Assembly: GCF_021442025.1 (NCBI RefSeq)
Contig: NZ_CP090446.1
Location: 1,798,001-1,862,000 of the forward strand
Length of the DNA: 64,000 nt
Reading direction: 5' to 3'
DNA from: Sphingobacterium sp. SRCM116780
Lineage (GTDB): Bacteria > Bacteroidota > Bacteroidia > Sphingobacteriales > Sphingobacteriaceae
Shown here: positions 9,098-17,733 of the stretch, one piece after another
Layout: each line of letters starts with the position of its first letter
Position numbering within the stretch: the first letter of the stretch is position 1
The notes under the pieces: model-generated
What the model was told of the DNA's origin: nothing
Seen by the model: only the letters and a program-made list of their open reading frames with translations
Database searches by the model: none
Made by a program: the position numbers and the translations under genes

Positions 9098-10168
9098 TTA
9101 AGATTGTGAGATTAAATTACGATAAAAATCTAAACTTTCAATAATTAAATCTTCTGTCACATAAATATCATAGTCACATGCACCGATTTTATTTAATAAG
9201 GCGAATCCAATCTGATTGGAATGATTCTTCTTATCATTATTCATCAAACTCAACAATTCAAGATCAATGGATTCATCAAAATGATAATCGGTAAAGTTTT
9301 TTCTAAACGTAGCAATCAAATCATTTAGTTCATCTAGCGATAAACCGTTCAATTTATGCGATAAGTAACCTTCACAGATCATCCCTATAGCGATCGCTTC
9401 ACCATGCAATAATGAGTTTTTATCGTTCAATAATGAGTATCCTTCAATCGCATGACCAATGGTATGTCCAAAATTCAATATTTTGCGTAAACCCTTTTCG
9501 GTAGGATCTTGTGTAATGACCGTATTTTTAATACCAACAGAATGGCTCACATAATCCGTATTGATGGCAGAAGCATCTAGATTTTTAATCGTTTGATAAT
9601 AAGCTGCGTCGAATATTAAGCCATGCTTAATCACTTCTGCGAAACCAGAGACAAGCTGTCTTCTTTCTAATGTTTTCAAAAATTCACTACTGATGAAAAC
9701 AGCCTGAGGTTGCGTAAACGTACCAATGATATTCTTAAAATTGTCTAAATCAATGCCTGTTTTACCACCTACGGATGCATCTACTTGTGATAATAAGGTA
9801 GTTGGAATTTGAATAAAATCAATTCCTCTCTTAAACGTAGAAGCCGCAAAACCACCCATATCGGTCACTACTCCTCCCCCTAAATTGATCATTAAACTAT
9901 GGCGATCTGCTCCAAAATCAAGCATGGTTTTCCATACACCAATACAAAAATCGATATTTTTATTTTCTTCTCCAGAATCAACCGCTATGATATCGTAATT
10001 ACCCAAATCAGCTAAAAGAGGTTGAATAATCGGTAAACAATGATCATTGGTGTTTTCATCCACCAACACAAAGATTTTAGAGTAATTTCTTTCTTCTATA
10101 AATGTTTTTAAAGAGTCTAAAGAGTCTTCAAAGACTACCTGATAGCCCAAACTTTCAATAACCTGCAT
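9098..10168 (-). CDS. aroB: 3-dehydroquinate synthase
   Basis: Second step of the shikimate pathway: DAHP to 3-dehydroquinate, NAD- and zinc-dependent, cytoplasmic. The 356-residue protein contains the NAD-binding NLGGGVVTDMGGFAASTFKRG, QIPTTLLSQVDASVGGKTGID, and the metal ligands in GFAEVIKHGLI and NFGHTIGHAIEG. Length is normal. It lies between a small S4-domain gene (47 nt upstream) and a ThuA gene (4-nt gap downstream), probably one transcript. Confidence 0.97.
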   Translation of the reverse strand: MQVIESLGYQVVFEDSLDSLKTFIEERNYSKIFVLVDENTNDHCLPIIQPLLADLGNYDIIAVDSGEENKNIDFCIGVWKTMLDFGADRHSLMINLGGGVVTDMGGFAASTFKRGIDFIQIPTTLLSQVDASVGGKTGIDLDNFKNIIGTFTQPQAVFISSEFLKTLERRQLVSGFAEVIKHGLIFDAAYYQTIKNLDASAINTDYVSHSVGIKNTVITQDPTEKGLRKILNFGHTIGHAIEGYSLLNDKNSLLHGEAIAIGMICEGYLSHKLNGLSLDELNDLIATFRKNFTDYHFDESIDLELLSLMNNDKKNHSNQIGFALLNKIGACDYDIYVTEDLIIESLDFYRNLISQS

Positions 10169-10215
10169 TTTTATTGTTTCAGTTTATATTTTTAATAAAC
10201 AAATTTTGTTAAATA

Positions 10216-10422
10216 TTATACCAATTTTACTTGTTGACCTTCAAATTCAACCACATCATTGGGTCTTAGTTTTAGCCTTTTACGATAATCAACCTGACCA
10301 TTATAAAGCACCATCCCTTCGGATACAACCTGTTGAGCCATAGCGCCATGTTCTACCCAATTTAAAGCTTTAAGTAATTGAATTAATTGAATATACTCTC
10401 CTTCTATTTTGAATGTTTGCAT
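10216..10422 (-). CDS. Small S4-domain RNA-binding protein (YbcJ/YaaA type)
   Basis: A 68-residue protein consisting of one S4 fold: an N-terminal IEGEYIQLIQLLKALNWVEHGAMAQQVVSEGMVLYNGQV segment followed by the basic RKRLKLRPNDVVEF loop that contacts RNA. Stand-alone S4 proteins of this size are associated with ribosome or rRNA binding. It is the first gene of the S4-aroB-ThuA group. The function here is only inferred from the fold. Confidence 0.85.
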   Translation of the reverse strand: MQTFKIEGEYIQLIQLLKALNWVEHGAMAQQVVSEGMVLYNGQVDYRKRLKLRPNDVVEFEGQQVKLV

Positions 10423-10515
10423 GCCGCAAAAATAAGTTAATATTTTAGCAATCTCCTAATCAATAAGTTTTAATATTTTGGAATTTACTACATTTGTGAG
10501 GATTATAATATAATA

Positions 10516-11709
10516 ATGACACAGATTTCGGAACCCAGAAAACTTTCTTTTGATAATACAGAAATTGCATTCAAAAGTAAAACCGATAAAGATTTAGATC
10601 GTGCTTATCTACTTTACAAAGTAATAGCGAGCAATTTTTTAGTAAAAGTAGGTCCTCCTATCACTAATTTTGCACTTAATATCGGACTACCTATTCAAGG
10701 AATCATCAAATCAACAATCTTTAAACAATTTTGTGGAGGTGAAACCATTGAGGGCTGTTCAGAAGCAATTAATCACTTAGGAGAGAATCATGTCGGTACA
10801 ATCTTAGATTATTCGGTAGAAGGGGAAGAAACAGAAGCTGCGTTTGATGCGACGTTCAAAGAAACACTGCGAACTGTAGTAGCGGCAAAAACTAATAAAT
10901 ACATTCCTTTCTCTGTGTTCAAACCAACTGGCTTAGGTCGTTTTGAATTGTTTGAAAAAGTAAATGCGAAAGAAGTATTAACGGAGTCTGAGCAAGCGGA
11001 ATATAATAGAATGTATGATCGTTGTGATCAGATCTGTCAAGCATGTTATGAGGCAAATGTTAAAGTATTAATCGATGCGGAGCACTCTTGGATCCAAGAT
11101 GCCATTGATGACATTGCACGTGAGATGATGGAAAAGTACAATAAAGAACAGCCTATTGTCTATAATACGTATCAATTATATCGCCACGACAAGTTAGCTT
11201 CATTAAAAGCAGATTTAGCTTACGCCAATACACAAAATTTCTTTATAGGTGCTAAAATCGTCCGTGGTGCTTACATGGAAATAGAAAGACAGCGTGCAGC
11301 AGAAAAAGGGTACCCAGATCCTATTCAACCAACTAAAGAAGCTACAGATGCGGATTATGATGCTGCTATTCACTTCATTTTAGATCATCTTGATCGTTTT
11401 GGTTTTATGGCCGGTACACATAATGAGGCGAGTAGTTTATTGTTGGCAAATGAGTTGGATAGACGTGGTATTGACCATAGAAGTGATCGTATATTCTTTG
11501 CTCAATTATTAGGGATGTCAGATAATTTAACTTTTAATCTTTCAGCATCTTATTATAATGTGGCAAAATATATGCCTTATGGTCCAATAAAAGCTGTTAT
11601 GCCGTACTTATTCCGTCGCGCTCAAGAAAATACTTCAGTAGCAGGACAAACTGGACGAGAGCTGGGATTAATCATGAAAGAAAAACGAAGAAGAAAAGCT
11701 AGTCGATAA
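10516..11709 (+). CDS. Proline dehydrogenase (monofunctional)
   Basis: FAD-dependent oxidation of proline to pyrroline-5-carboxylate. In 397 residues the PRODH barrel motifs are present: DAEHSWIQ, YNTYQLYRHD, GAKIVRGAYMEIER (substrate/FAD contacts), GTHNEAS, and FAQLLGMSDNLTF, with the RRAQENTS arginine pair near the C-terminus that binds the proline carboxylate. It lacks the P5C dehydrogenase part of PutA. A -7-like TACATTTG lies at 10489-10496. It is followed after 42 nt by a HAD phosphatase; a weak hairpin overlaps its stop. Confidence 0.95.
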   Translation: MTQISEPRKLSFDNTEIAFKSKTDKDLDRAYLLYKVIASNFLVKVGPPITNFALNIGLPIQGIIKSTIFKQFCGGETIEGCSEAINHLGENHVGTILDYSVEGEETEAAFDATFKETLRTVVAAKTNKYIPFSVFKPTGLGRFELFEKVNAKEVLTESEQAEYNRMYDRCDQICQACYEANVKVLIDAEHSWIQDAIDDIAREMMEKYNKEQPIVYNTYQLYRHDKLASLKADLAYANTQNFFIGAKIVRGAYMEIERQRAAEKGYPDPIQPTKEATDADYDAAIHFILDHLDRFGFMAGTHNEASSLLLANELDRRGIDHRSDRIFFAQLLGMSDNLTFNLSASYYNVAKYMPYGPIKAVMPYLFRRAQENTSVAGQTGRELGLIMKEKRRRKASR

Positions 11710-11721
11710 GATTAGCTTTTT
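11694..11721 (+). terminator. Possible weak terminator overlapping the proline dehydrogenase stop
   Basis: AAAAGCTA (11694-11701) can pair with TAGCTTTT (11713-11720), followed by further T and A. The stem is AT-rich and includes the last codons, so it may be only an attenuator before the HAD gene. Confidence 0.4.
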
Positions 11722-11751
11722 TACAAAAAAACACTCCCTATAACCTCGTAT

Positions 11752-12366
11752 ATGTCACCCGAATCAATAGAAAAATTTAATAAACTAAATGAAATAGCAG
11801 CATCATATGATGCTTTGTTGTTTGATGTTGATGGAACTTTAGCCGATAATATGCATGCGCATAAAGCGGCTTATGTAGCTACTGCAGCTGAATATGGTGT
11901 TACTTTAGATGATCGTTTGATTGATGAAACTGCAGGCTGGCCTACTGTGGCTGTGGCTCAAGAAATCGGAATTCGCTATCAAAAAACTTTTGATGTAGTA
12001 GAATTTTCGAAACGAAAATCTACCATCTTTATCGAACGTTTTGTTCAACAAACGCAGCCTATTGATTATGTTGTTGAGCACCTAAAATTTCAAATAGGAA
12101 AAAAACGTATTGCAGCTGTATCAGGTGGTACCCGATCAACATTAACCATTACGCTAACTGTGATTGATGTGCTTGATAAATTAGAAACCTTGGTATGTGC
12201 AGGTGACACTCTCAATGGTAAACCTTCTCCTGAACCATTTTTATTAGCAGCAGAAAGATTGCAAATCGAACCATCAAAATGTTTGGTATACGAAGATGGC
12301 GAACCGGGTGTGCAAGGAGCTACCGCAGCAGGAATGGGATCTGTACGTATTGATCTGCTAGATTAA
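11752..12366 (+). CDS. HAD-family phosphatase (beta-phosphoglucomutase/YqaB-like)
   Basis: Haloacid-dehalogenase phosphohydrolase of 204 residues. Motif I is LFDVDGTLAD (about residues 22-31, nucleophile and acid Asp), motif II is AVSGGTRST, motif III Lys lies in NGKPSPEPFLLAAERL, and motif IV is VYEDGEPGVQGATAAGM. The cap is the small helical type inserted after motif I, so sugar phosphates are likely substrates. It follows the proline dehydrogenase gene by 42 nt and overlaps the convergent anti-sigma-like gene by 4 nt. Confidence 0.9.
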   Translation: MSPESIEKFNKLNEIAASYDALLFDVDGTLADNMHAHKAAYVATAAEYGVTLDDRLIDETAGWPTVAVAQEIGIRYQKTFDVVEFSKRKSTIFIERFVQQTQPIDYVVEHLKFQIGKKRIAAVSGGTRSTLTITLTVIDVLDKLETLVCAGDTLNGKPSPEPFLLAAERLQIEPSKCLVYEDGEPGVQGATAAGMGSVRIDLLD

Positions 12367-13724
12367 AAACTGGTAACAATTTTTAATCCGCCATTGGTAT
12401 AATTAAGATCGGTAGATTTGAGACCTCCAATGGGAAGTTTAACAAATGGTTCTACAGCGATTGATAATTTTGATCCTACTCCTATCTTCTTTCCAATGGA
12501 GAAGTTGACAAAACCGTTAAACTTATCGGTGCTGACAGAGTTTCCTTTAAAAGACTGCTTCACAGTTTCAGGAGATGAAACTACAGATTTATTATTGACA
12601 AATGAATCTTCGTTAATTCCGTCAACAAAATAGTTATCTTGTGTCTGGTTTACCACCCCCACATAAGATACACCCACTGATGTATACAATGATTTTGTAA
12701 CATGATAACGTACATCAACGGGTATGTCAACCGTCAACAATTTATTACTTACCCCACTTAAATCTTTATCTACTGTTTGTTTAGCTAATAAAAGTGATTC
12801 ATTATTTTTTGGTACTGTATTCTGTGCAATCGCATCATTGTAAGCCAAACTAGCTGACTGTACAGCACCTGGATTCGTTTGTCTATTTGCTCCTGCCCCA
12901 TATTCTTGCATCGATACACCAGATCGAATACTCACCTTATCGCTCACTTGGTAAGCCAAGCTTAAACCACCACCCAATCCAATTTTGTCAGCTGTAGAAG
13001 CAGGTGCAACAAAAGCGCCGACCTCCCATTTTTTCAAAGCCGAAGCAAAATCATGTTTCTCAGATTTTGAAGGATAAAGAGAACCTAATCGCGCTAACTG
13101 TTCACCTACAGACATCATCGTTTGATTTTCTTTCTTAACGGTTTCATTAAGCGCTGTATGATTGGGGTTGATTATTTCTTTTTTAGTTGAAACAACATTA
13201 TTCGGAACGGTTACATTACCAACAGTTATCTGTTTATTTTTATCACTTAAGCTAAAATTAGGATTGATACGAGGACTTACCAGATGTTCTAAGGACAAAA
13301 CATCTGTATTCGTCAAATGCTCAGTCTGATCCCCTTGTAAAATCTCCTGATCAGCTTGTTTAGCGATCGCAGCAATTGCAATATCACCTAAAAAAGAGTT
13401 TTCAGGTACTGATGTTGAAGTATCGATATCTGTTGTTATTGGTTCTACTTTTACATTTAGTGATTTCACATCAACAGTTGATGCCGTTTGAACAGGTAAA
13501 TCCAATGGATCATTTCCATGATTCAGGTAGAAAAACGAAGCACCCGAGATCAGCAATACAGCTGCGGCGGCACTCCAGTATTTCCAGTTTGATTTTTTAT
13601 TTCCGACAAAAGGGTTATTTTTTGACGCAAATCTTTCCCACGAACCTTCCTGATAAGGAAGCTCATGAGCTTTCAGTTTGTCGACAATATTGTCTATCAA
13701 TTCCCTATTTTTTTCGTTTGCCAT
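12363..13724 (-). CDS. Anti-sigma-like protein fused to an outer-membrane beta-barrel-like domain
   Basis: 453-residue protein with no classical signal peptide. The N-terminus (1-45, ELIDNIVDKLKAHELPYQEGSWERFASKN) is short and charged as in Bacteroidota anti-sigma partners, followed by one membrane segment (about 47-67, WSAAAAVLLISGASFFYL). A low-complexity linker rich in Thr/Val/Asn runs to about residue 215. The last 230 residues alternate in beta-strand fashion (VGAFVAPAST, GLGGGLSLAYQVSDKVSIRSGVSM, VDVRYHVTKSLYTSVGVSYVGVV, NFSIGKKIGVGSKLSIAVEPFVKLPIGGL) and resemble a small outer-membrane barrel. It lies 19 nt behind an ECF sigma gene and is probably its regulator. The topology is inferred. 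Confidence 0.7.
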   Translation of the reverse strand: MANEKNRELIDNIVDKLKAHELPYQEGSWERFASKNNPFVGNKKSNWKYWSAAAAVLLISGASFFYLNHGNDPLDLPVQTASTVDVKSLNVKVEPITTDIDTSTSVPENSFLGDIAIAAIAKQADQEILQGDQTEHLTNTDVLSLEHLVSPRINPNFSLSDKNKQITVGNVTVPNNVVSTKKEIINPNHTALNETVKKENQTMMSVGEQLARLGSLYPSKSEKHDFASALKKWEVGAFVAPASTADKIGLGGGLSLAYQVSDKVSIRSGVSMQEYGAGANRQTNPGAVQSASLAYNDAIAQNTVPKNNESLLLAKQTVDKDLSGVSNKLLTVDIPVDVRYHVTKSLYTSVGVSYVGVVNQTQDNYFVDGINEDSFVNNKSVVSSPETVKQSFKGNSVSTDKFNGFVNFSIGKKIGVGSKLSIAVEPFVKLPIGGLKSTDLNYTNGGLKIVTSF

Positions 13725-13743
13725 TGTACTTTACTACTTCTAT

Positions 13744-14349
13744 TTATTTAAATTCTTGTCTTATCGTATTTTGTTCCAAATAAAGCGTCCTTAACTTTTG
13801 CTTGGCTCTCGTCAGATAAGTACGAGAAGTACTATCGGGTATATTCAGTTGTTTTGCTATTTCATCATGTGAAAAACCTTCTATCTCATATAGATTGAAG
13901 ATAACACGCTGTAGTTCGGGCAATGCATGTAACAATTTTAGAATATCACTAACCTCTAAACTGCTTGAATTATAAATCATCGGAACCTGTAGATCACCTT
14001 CATTAACATCCTCTAAAGATGTCATATGTTTTTTTGAACGTAAAAAGTCAATCGAAATATTAGCGGCAATTCTACCTATCCAGGCACGAAATGATTTTTC
14101 TAAAACATCCTCCTCTACTTGACTATTAAAAGAATCTAATCGTTTAAAAACGCGAATAAATGATTCATTTGTTAGTTCTTCGGCATCGACATCAGATTTA
14201 ACATAGCGAATAATGATAGCCATTAAGTAGCCATAATATTTTTTATAGACAAAAGCTTTCCCTTGCTCACGATTTTGTAAACATTCTTCCAGCGCACGTT
14301 TAAGTGTTTGTTGTTTTTGTTTTTTAAAATATGTTTGAATAACGCTCAC
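13744..14349 (-). CDS. ECF-type RNA polymerase sigma factor
   Basis: 201-residue sigma-70 family protein. Region 2 spans about residues 28-100 (YGYLMAIIIRYVKSDVDAEELTNESFIRVFKRL ... FRAWIGRIAANISIDFLRSKK) and region 4 about 130-190 (LPELQRVIFNLYEIEGFSHDEIAKQLNIPDSTSRTYLTRAKQKLR, a helix-turn-helix). Regions 1 and 3 are absent, as in ECF sigmas. The neighbouring anti-sigma-like gene starts 19 nt downstream, which suggests a pair responding to an envelope signal. Target genes cannot be told from this window. Confidence 0.93.
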   Translation of the reverse strand: MSVIQTYFKKQKQQTLKRALEECLQNREQGKAFVYKKYYGYLMAIIIRYVKSDVDAEELTNESFIRVFKRLDSFNSQVEEDVLEKSFRAWIGRIAANISIDFLRSKKHMTSLEDVNEGDLQVPMIYNSSSLEVSDILKLLHALPELQRVIFNLYEIEGFSHDEIAKQLNIPDSTSRTYLTRAKQKLRTLYLEQNTIRQEFK

Positions 14350-14544
14350 TCAATAAGACTAATATTAATTCCCAATCTTTATCTAAAATAATACTTTCTA
14401 AACTAAGATTAGGAAAGTCTTTTTTCTAATTTTATCATGCTATTGATCAAGTACGTTGTCATAACGTGAGGATCGGATGAAACGCTACAGGTTCTCTACA
14501 TAAATATTATGAAAATTCAACCCTCATAAGTGCAAAAAAAAAGC

Positions 14545-14552
14545 TATTTTTG
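14545..14552 (+). promoter_or_regulatory. Bacteroidota-type -7 box upstream of lysS
   Basis: TATTTTTG matches the TAnnTTTG consensus of the Bacteroidota housekeeping sigma factor, 30 nt before the lysS ATG. No clear -33 TTTG is seen at the expected distance. Confidence 0.35.
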
Positions 14553-14582
14553 CATGATTTTTTTATTATTTAATCCTTACCA

Positions 14583-16301
14583 ATGAGTACTGTATTATCC
14601 GAACAGGAACAATTAAGAAGACAGGCATTGCAATCTCTAATCGATTTGGGTATCGACCCTTATCCTGCACATGAGTTTGAAATCAATGCGAATGCTGCTG
14701 ATATATTAGAAAATTACGATAGAGATAAGCTAAATTATAAGAATATAACGATTGCTGGACGTATCATGAGTCGTCGTGTAATGGGAAATGCCTCATTCTT
14801 TGAGATTCAAGATAGCTCGGGTCGTATCCAAGCGTATATCAAACGTGATGATATCTGTCCTGACGAAGATAAAACCTTATATAATATTGTTTTTAAAAAA
14901 TTATTAGATATCGGTGATATTGTTGGTATCCATGGATACGTATTCACAACACAAACAGAAGCGATCTGTGTGCATGTCGAGAAACTTACCGTATTATCAA
15001 AATCATTGCGCCCACTTCCGATCGTAAAAACAGCTGAAGGTAAAACCTATGATGCTTTTACAGATCCAGAATTACGCTATAGAATGCGTTATGTTGATCT
15101 TGTGGTGAATCCTCAGAATAAAGAGATTTTCGTAAAACGTACCAAGTTATTTAGTGCGATGCGTAACTTCTTCAATGATGCAGGATACATGGAGGTTGAA
15201 ACTCCTGTATTGCAATCCATCCCTGGAGGTGCAGCTGCCCGTCCGTTTACTACCCATCATAATGCTTTAGATATCCCATTATATTTGCGTATTGCAAATG
15301 AGTTGTATTTAAAACGTTTGATCGTCGGTGGTTTTGATGGTGTTTACGAGTTTTCTAAGAACTTCCGTAACGAAGGGATGGATCGTACGCATAACCCTGA
15401 ATTTACAGCAATGGAAATCTATGTAGCCTATAAAGACTACAACTGGATGATGAATTTCACAGAGCGCTTATTAGAGCATTGTGCTATTGCGGTGAACGGA
15501 ACGACAAAAGCGACTTTTGGCGAACATGAGATTGATTTCCGTGCACCGTACAAAAGGATCACGATGGCTGATTCGATCAAAGAATTTACAGGTTTTGACA
15601 TTACCGGAAAATCTGAACAAGAGATTTTCGAAGCTGCAAAAGGAATGGGTATTGCAGTCAACAATACCATGGGTAAAGGCAAGTTAATCGATGAGATCTT
15701 TGGTGAAAAATGTGAAGGAAAATACATCCAACCAACATTCATCACCGATTATCCGAAAGAGATGTCTCCATTGACGAAAAAACACCGTGATAATCCAGAA
15801 ATCACAGAGCGTTTTGAATTGATGGTATGTGGTAAAGAAATTGCAAATGCGTATTCAGAGTTAAATGATCCGATTGATCAACGTGAGCGTTTTGAAGCAC
15901 AAATGGCCTTATCAGTACGTGGAGATGACGAGGCGATGTTTATTGATCAGGACTTTTTACGCGCATTGGAGTATGGTATGCCTCCTACCTCTGGTTTAGG
16001 TATTGGCATGGATCGCTTGATTATGTTCTTAACGAATAATGCTTCTATTCAAGAGGTTTTATTCTTCCCACAAATGCGTCCAGAGAAAATAACAACAGTT
16101 GCTTCTACAGAAGATTATGTTGCCTTAGGTATTCCTGCAGCATGGGTTCCTGTACTACAGAAAATGGGATTCAATACCATTCCTGAATTGAAAGAAGCAA
16201 ATCCAAATAAAGTGTTCAACGATTTAGGTGGAATGCGCAAAAAAATGAAATTAGAGATCGCTATGCCAACGAAAGACGAAGTCTTAGCTTGGTTTGCATA
16301 A
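14583..16301 (+). CDS. lysS: Lysyl-tRNA synthetase (class II)
   Basis: Charges tRNA-Lys in the cytoplasm. The protein has 572 residues: an N-terminal OB-fold anticodon-binding domain (about 55-160, ITIAGRIMSRRVMGNASFFEIQDSSG), then the class II core with motif 1 (MEVETPVLQSIPGGAAARPF), motif 2 (FSKNFRNEGMDRTHNPEFTAMEIY) and motif 3 (GLGIGMDRLIMFL). About 60 residues after motif 3 (residues 510-572, containing VLQKMGFNTIPELKEANPNKVF) are a C-terminal extension of the helix-hairpin-like kind seen in Bacteroidota. It stands alone and ends in a strong terminator. Confidence 0.97.
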   Translation: MSTVLSEQEQLRRQALQSLIDLGIDPYPAHEFEINANAADILENYDRDKLNYKNITIAGRIMSRRVMGNASFFEIQDSSGRIQAYIKRDDICPDEDKTLYNIVFKKLLDIGDIVGIHGYVFTTQTEAICVHVEKLTVLSKSLRPLPIVKTAEGKTYDAFTDPELRYRMRYVDLVVNPQNKEIFVKRTKLFSAMRNFFNDAGYMEVETPVLQSIPGGAAARPFTTHHNALDIPLYLRIANELYLKRLIVGGFDGVYEFSKNFRNEGMDRTHNPEFTAMEIYVAYKDYNWMMNFTERLLEHCAIAVNGTTKATFGEHEIDFRAPYKRITMADSIKEFTGFDITGKSEQEIFEAAKGMGIAVNNTMGKGKLIDEIFGEKCEGKYIQPTFITDYPKEMSPLTKKHRDNPEITERFELMVCGKEIANAYSELNDPIDQRERFEAQMALSVRGDDEAMFIDQDFLRALEYGMPPTSGLGIGMDRLIMFLTNNASIQEVLFFPQMRPEKITTVASTEDYVALGIPAAWVPVLQKMGFNTIPELKEANPNKVFNDLGGMRKKMKLEIAMPTKDEVLAWFA

Positions 16302-16321
16302 GCATCATCAACGAAATAAAG

Positions 16322-16352
16322 AGCCGATTCTGTGTTAGAATCGGCTTTTTTT
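16322..16352 (+). terminator. lysS terminator
   Basis: AGCCGATTCT (16322-16331) pairs perfectly with AGAATCGGCT (16337-16346), 5-nt loop, then a run of seven T. It lies 20 nt after the lysS stop. Confidence 0.92.
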
Positions 16353-16720
16353 ATGGAGAAGCCGCAGCTTCTGTTGTCGAAAATTCTTCTTACTGATTGT
16401 TGAATATGCTATTGCGTTTGAAATCCCTTTAAGAATACCATTATCTCCTTCTGCATTTCTATAAGGGTCACTCCTCTCCGTCATACTACTAGCAACCCTA
16501 ACATCTTTATTATAGTGAAAACCCTGCATTGACTACTTCTGTCAGCATACTGTATTAGCTTGTTATTGATCTTGTTTTTTTCTTACAATTTCATATTTAA
16601 TGCTTGAAGAGAATCTCAATAGTTAGAAGCGGAGAAAACAATAAACTACATAATGGTTAATAACATATAGGACAAAGAGATTAAGTTCTAAAATTAATCC
16701 TGTTTTCAACCTAGCTTATT

Positions 16721-16790
16721 CGAACCTCATTCATACCTTGTTCGTTTCTGCTCGAACGAGGTACGAACAAGGTACGATTGAGGTACGATT
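16721..16790. repeat. Imperfect 25-bp inverted repeat containing 11-bp tandem units
   Basis: The left arm 16721-16745 and right arm 16763-16787 are reverse complements at 22 of 25 positions, including an exact 12-bp core (16734-16745 with 16763-16774). The right half is also a tandem array of 11-bp units, CGAACGAGGTA, CGAACAAGGTA and CGATTGAGGTA (16753-16785), followed by a partial CGATT. The loop contains CTCGAACGAG, itself able to pair. It could be a dispersed intergenic repeat or the end of a lost element. Confidence 0.75.
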
Positions 16791-16948
16791 CAGCTCCCTA
16801 CTATGTTACCAGTTAAATCCTTATTTTATCCTATTTCTGTCTAATATCTTTAAGAAATACAGGACATATCTTTAACTCGTTAAGAACTCTTTTCCCTTTA
16901 ATAATGATTTCTTCTCAATCATAATGTTATAAATTTTAAGTCAATAAA

Positions 16949-16979
16949 AAATGCGAAGTCCATATCGAACTCCGCATTT
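16949..16979 (-). terminator. Terminator-like hairpin at the end of the RHS locus
   Basis: AAATGCGAAGT (16949-16959) pairs with ACTCCGCATTT (16969-16979) with one mismatch. Read on the minus strand it is followed by TTTTTATTG, so it fits as the terminator of the minus-strand gene ending at 17083. Confidence 0.6.
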
Positions 16980-17082
16980 CTATAACTTACACATTTTATG
17001 ATATAGTGTCAAACTTTAATGAATTTGTCTCAATTGAAGGAAAATAAGATTATAAATTTAATTACTTTAAATATTTTAAATT

Positions 17083-17661
17083 CTATACTTTGACTTTATC
17101 AGACTTTTCTGTAAAATTTGTGTCCAACTTGAATTCAAAGTCTTTTGTCTTTATAAATTTCACAATATATCCATCAACAAAGCTTAATGTTATATTTTCA
17201 CTATAAATATTGCCATAGTCATTTCCTTGATATACTTCTATATCTTTAAATACTTCTTTCATTTTTTCTAGCCCTCCAGATGCATCAAGAATTACTTCAT
17301 CTTTAGCTGAAAATGATGTAAAATCAAATGCACTTTTTTTATTTGATTTTCTTAACAAATAAGGAAGAAAAATCAATGTATTATTCAATTTTTTACCGAT
17401 AAAAGTTGTGTCTCGTTTTACTGAAAGAAAATATTCTTGGACATTTGTAGAGTCGTTTTTTGACTCATAGTGCCTTTTTATTAAATATACATTATTATAG
17501 TTTGTTTCATAATATTTATAGATAACTCTTAATTGCTTTGTTTTAAAATCCCTAAGCTCAAAAACTCTAACATTAGATTTGGAATTACATCCATGAAGAA
17601 ACAAGCTAATTGCTAGAATTAACATTATTATGATTTGATTCTCTTTTTTCTCGTTCAACAT
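17083..17661 (-). CDS. Hypothetical lipoprotein, possible immunity protein of the RHS locus
   Basis: I do not recognise a family. The start at 17661 gives a charged n-region, a hydrophobic stretch and a lipobox (LFLHGC), so a lipid-anchored protein of about 192 residues is likely; an upstream in-frame Met at 17685 is possible. The mature part begins NSKSNVRVFELRDFKTKQLRVIYKYYE and is rich in Lys, Asn, Phe and Tyr. It is the last gene of the RHS locus, 72 nt behind an intact candidate immunity gene, with a scrap of RHS-core-like sequence between them. Position and lipoprotein character suggest an immunity role, but this is inference. Confidence 0.6.
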   Translation of the reverse strand: MLNEKKENQIIIMLILAISLFLHGCNSKSNVRVFELRDFKTKQLRVIYKYYETNYNNVYLIKRHYESKNDSTNVQEYFLSVKRDTTFIGKKLNNTLIFLPYLLRKSNKKSAFDFTSFSAKDEVILDASGGLEKMKEVFKDIEVYQGNDYGNIYSENITLSFVDGYIVKFIKTKDFEFKLDTNFTEKSDKVKV

Positions 17662-17733
17662 TATTAAAAATTTTACTATCCCCATACCAACCTCTTAAAT
17701 ATTCAACGTAATGGCCTTCAAGCTCACCTAGCC

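Larger units (their letters stand above)
16353..17082. other. Gene-poor stretch between lysS and the RHS locus
   Basis: About 730 nt with no convincing gene. A 64-codon minus-strand frame (16335-16529) runs into the lysS terminator and resembles nothing I recognise. The stretch holds the nested inverted repeat at 16721-16790 and a minus-strand terminator-like hairpin at 16949-16979. It marks the boundary between core genome and the accessory RHS locus. Confidence 0.6.

Noticed and set aside
16335-16529. 64-codon minus-strand open frame after lysS
   Set aside because: Its end lies inside the lysS terminator hairpin, and no signal peptide, motif or coupled neighbour supports it.
16753-16790. 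Repeat units as a CRISPR array
   Set aside because: Units are 11 bp with no spacers, and no cas gene is in the window.
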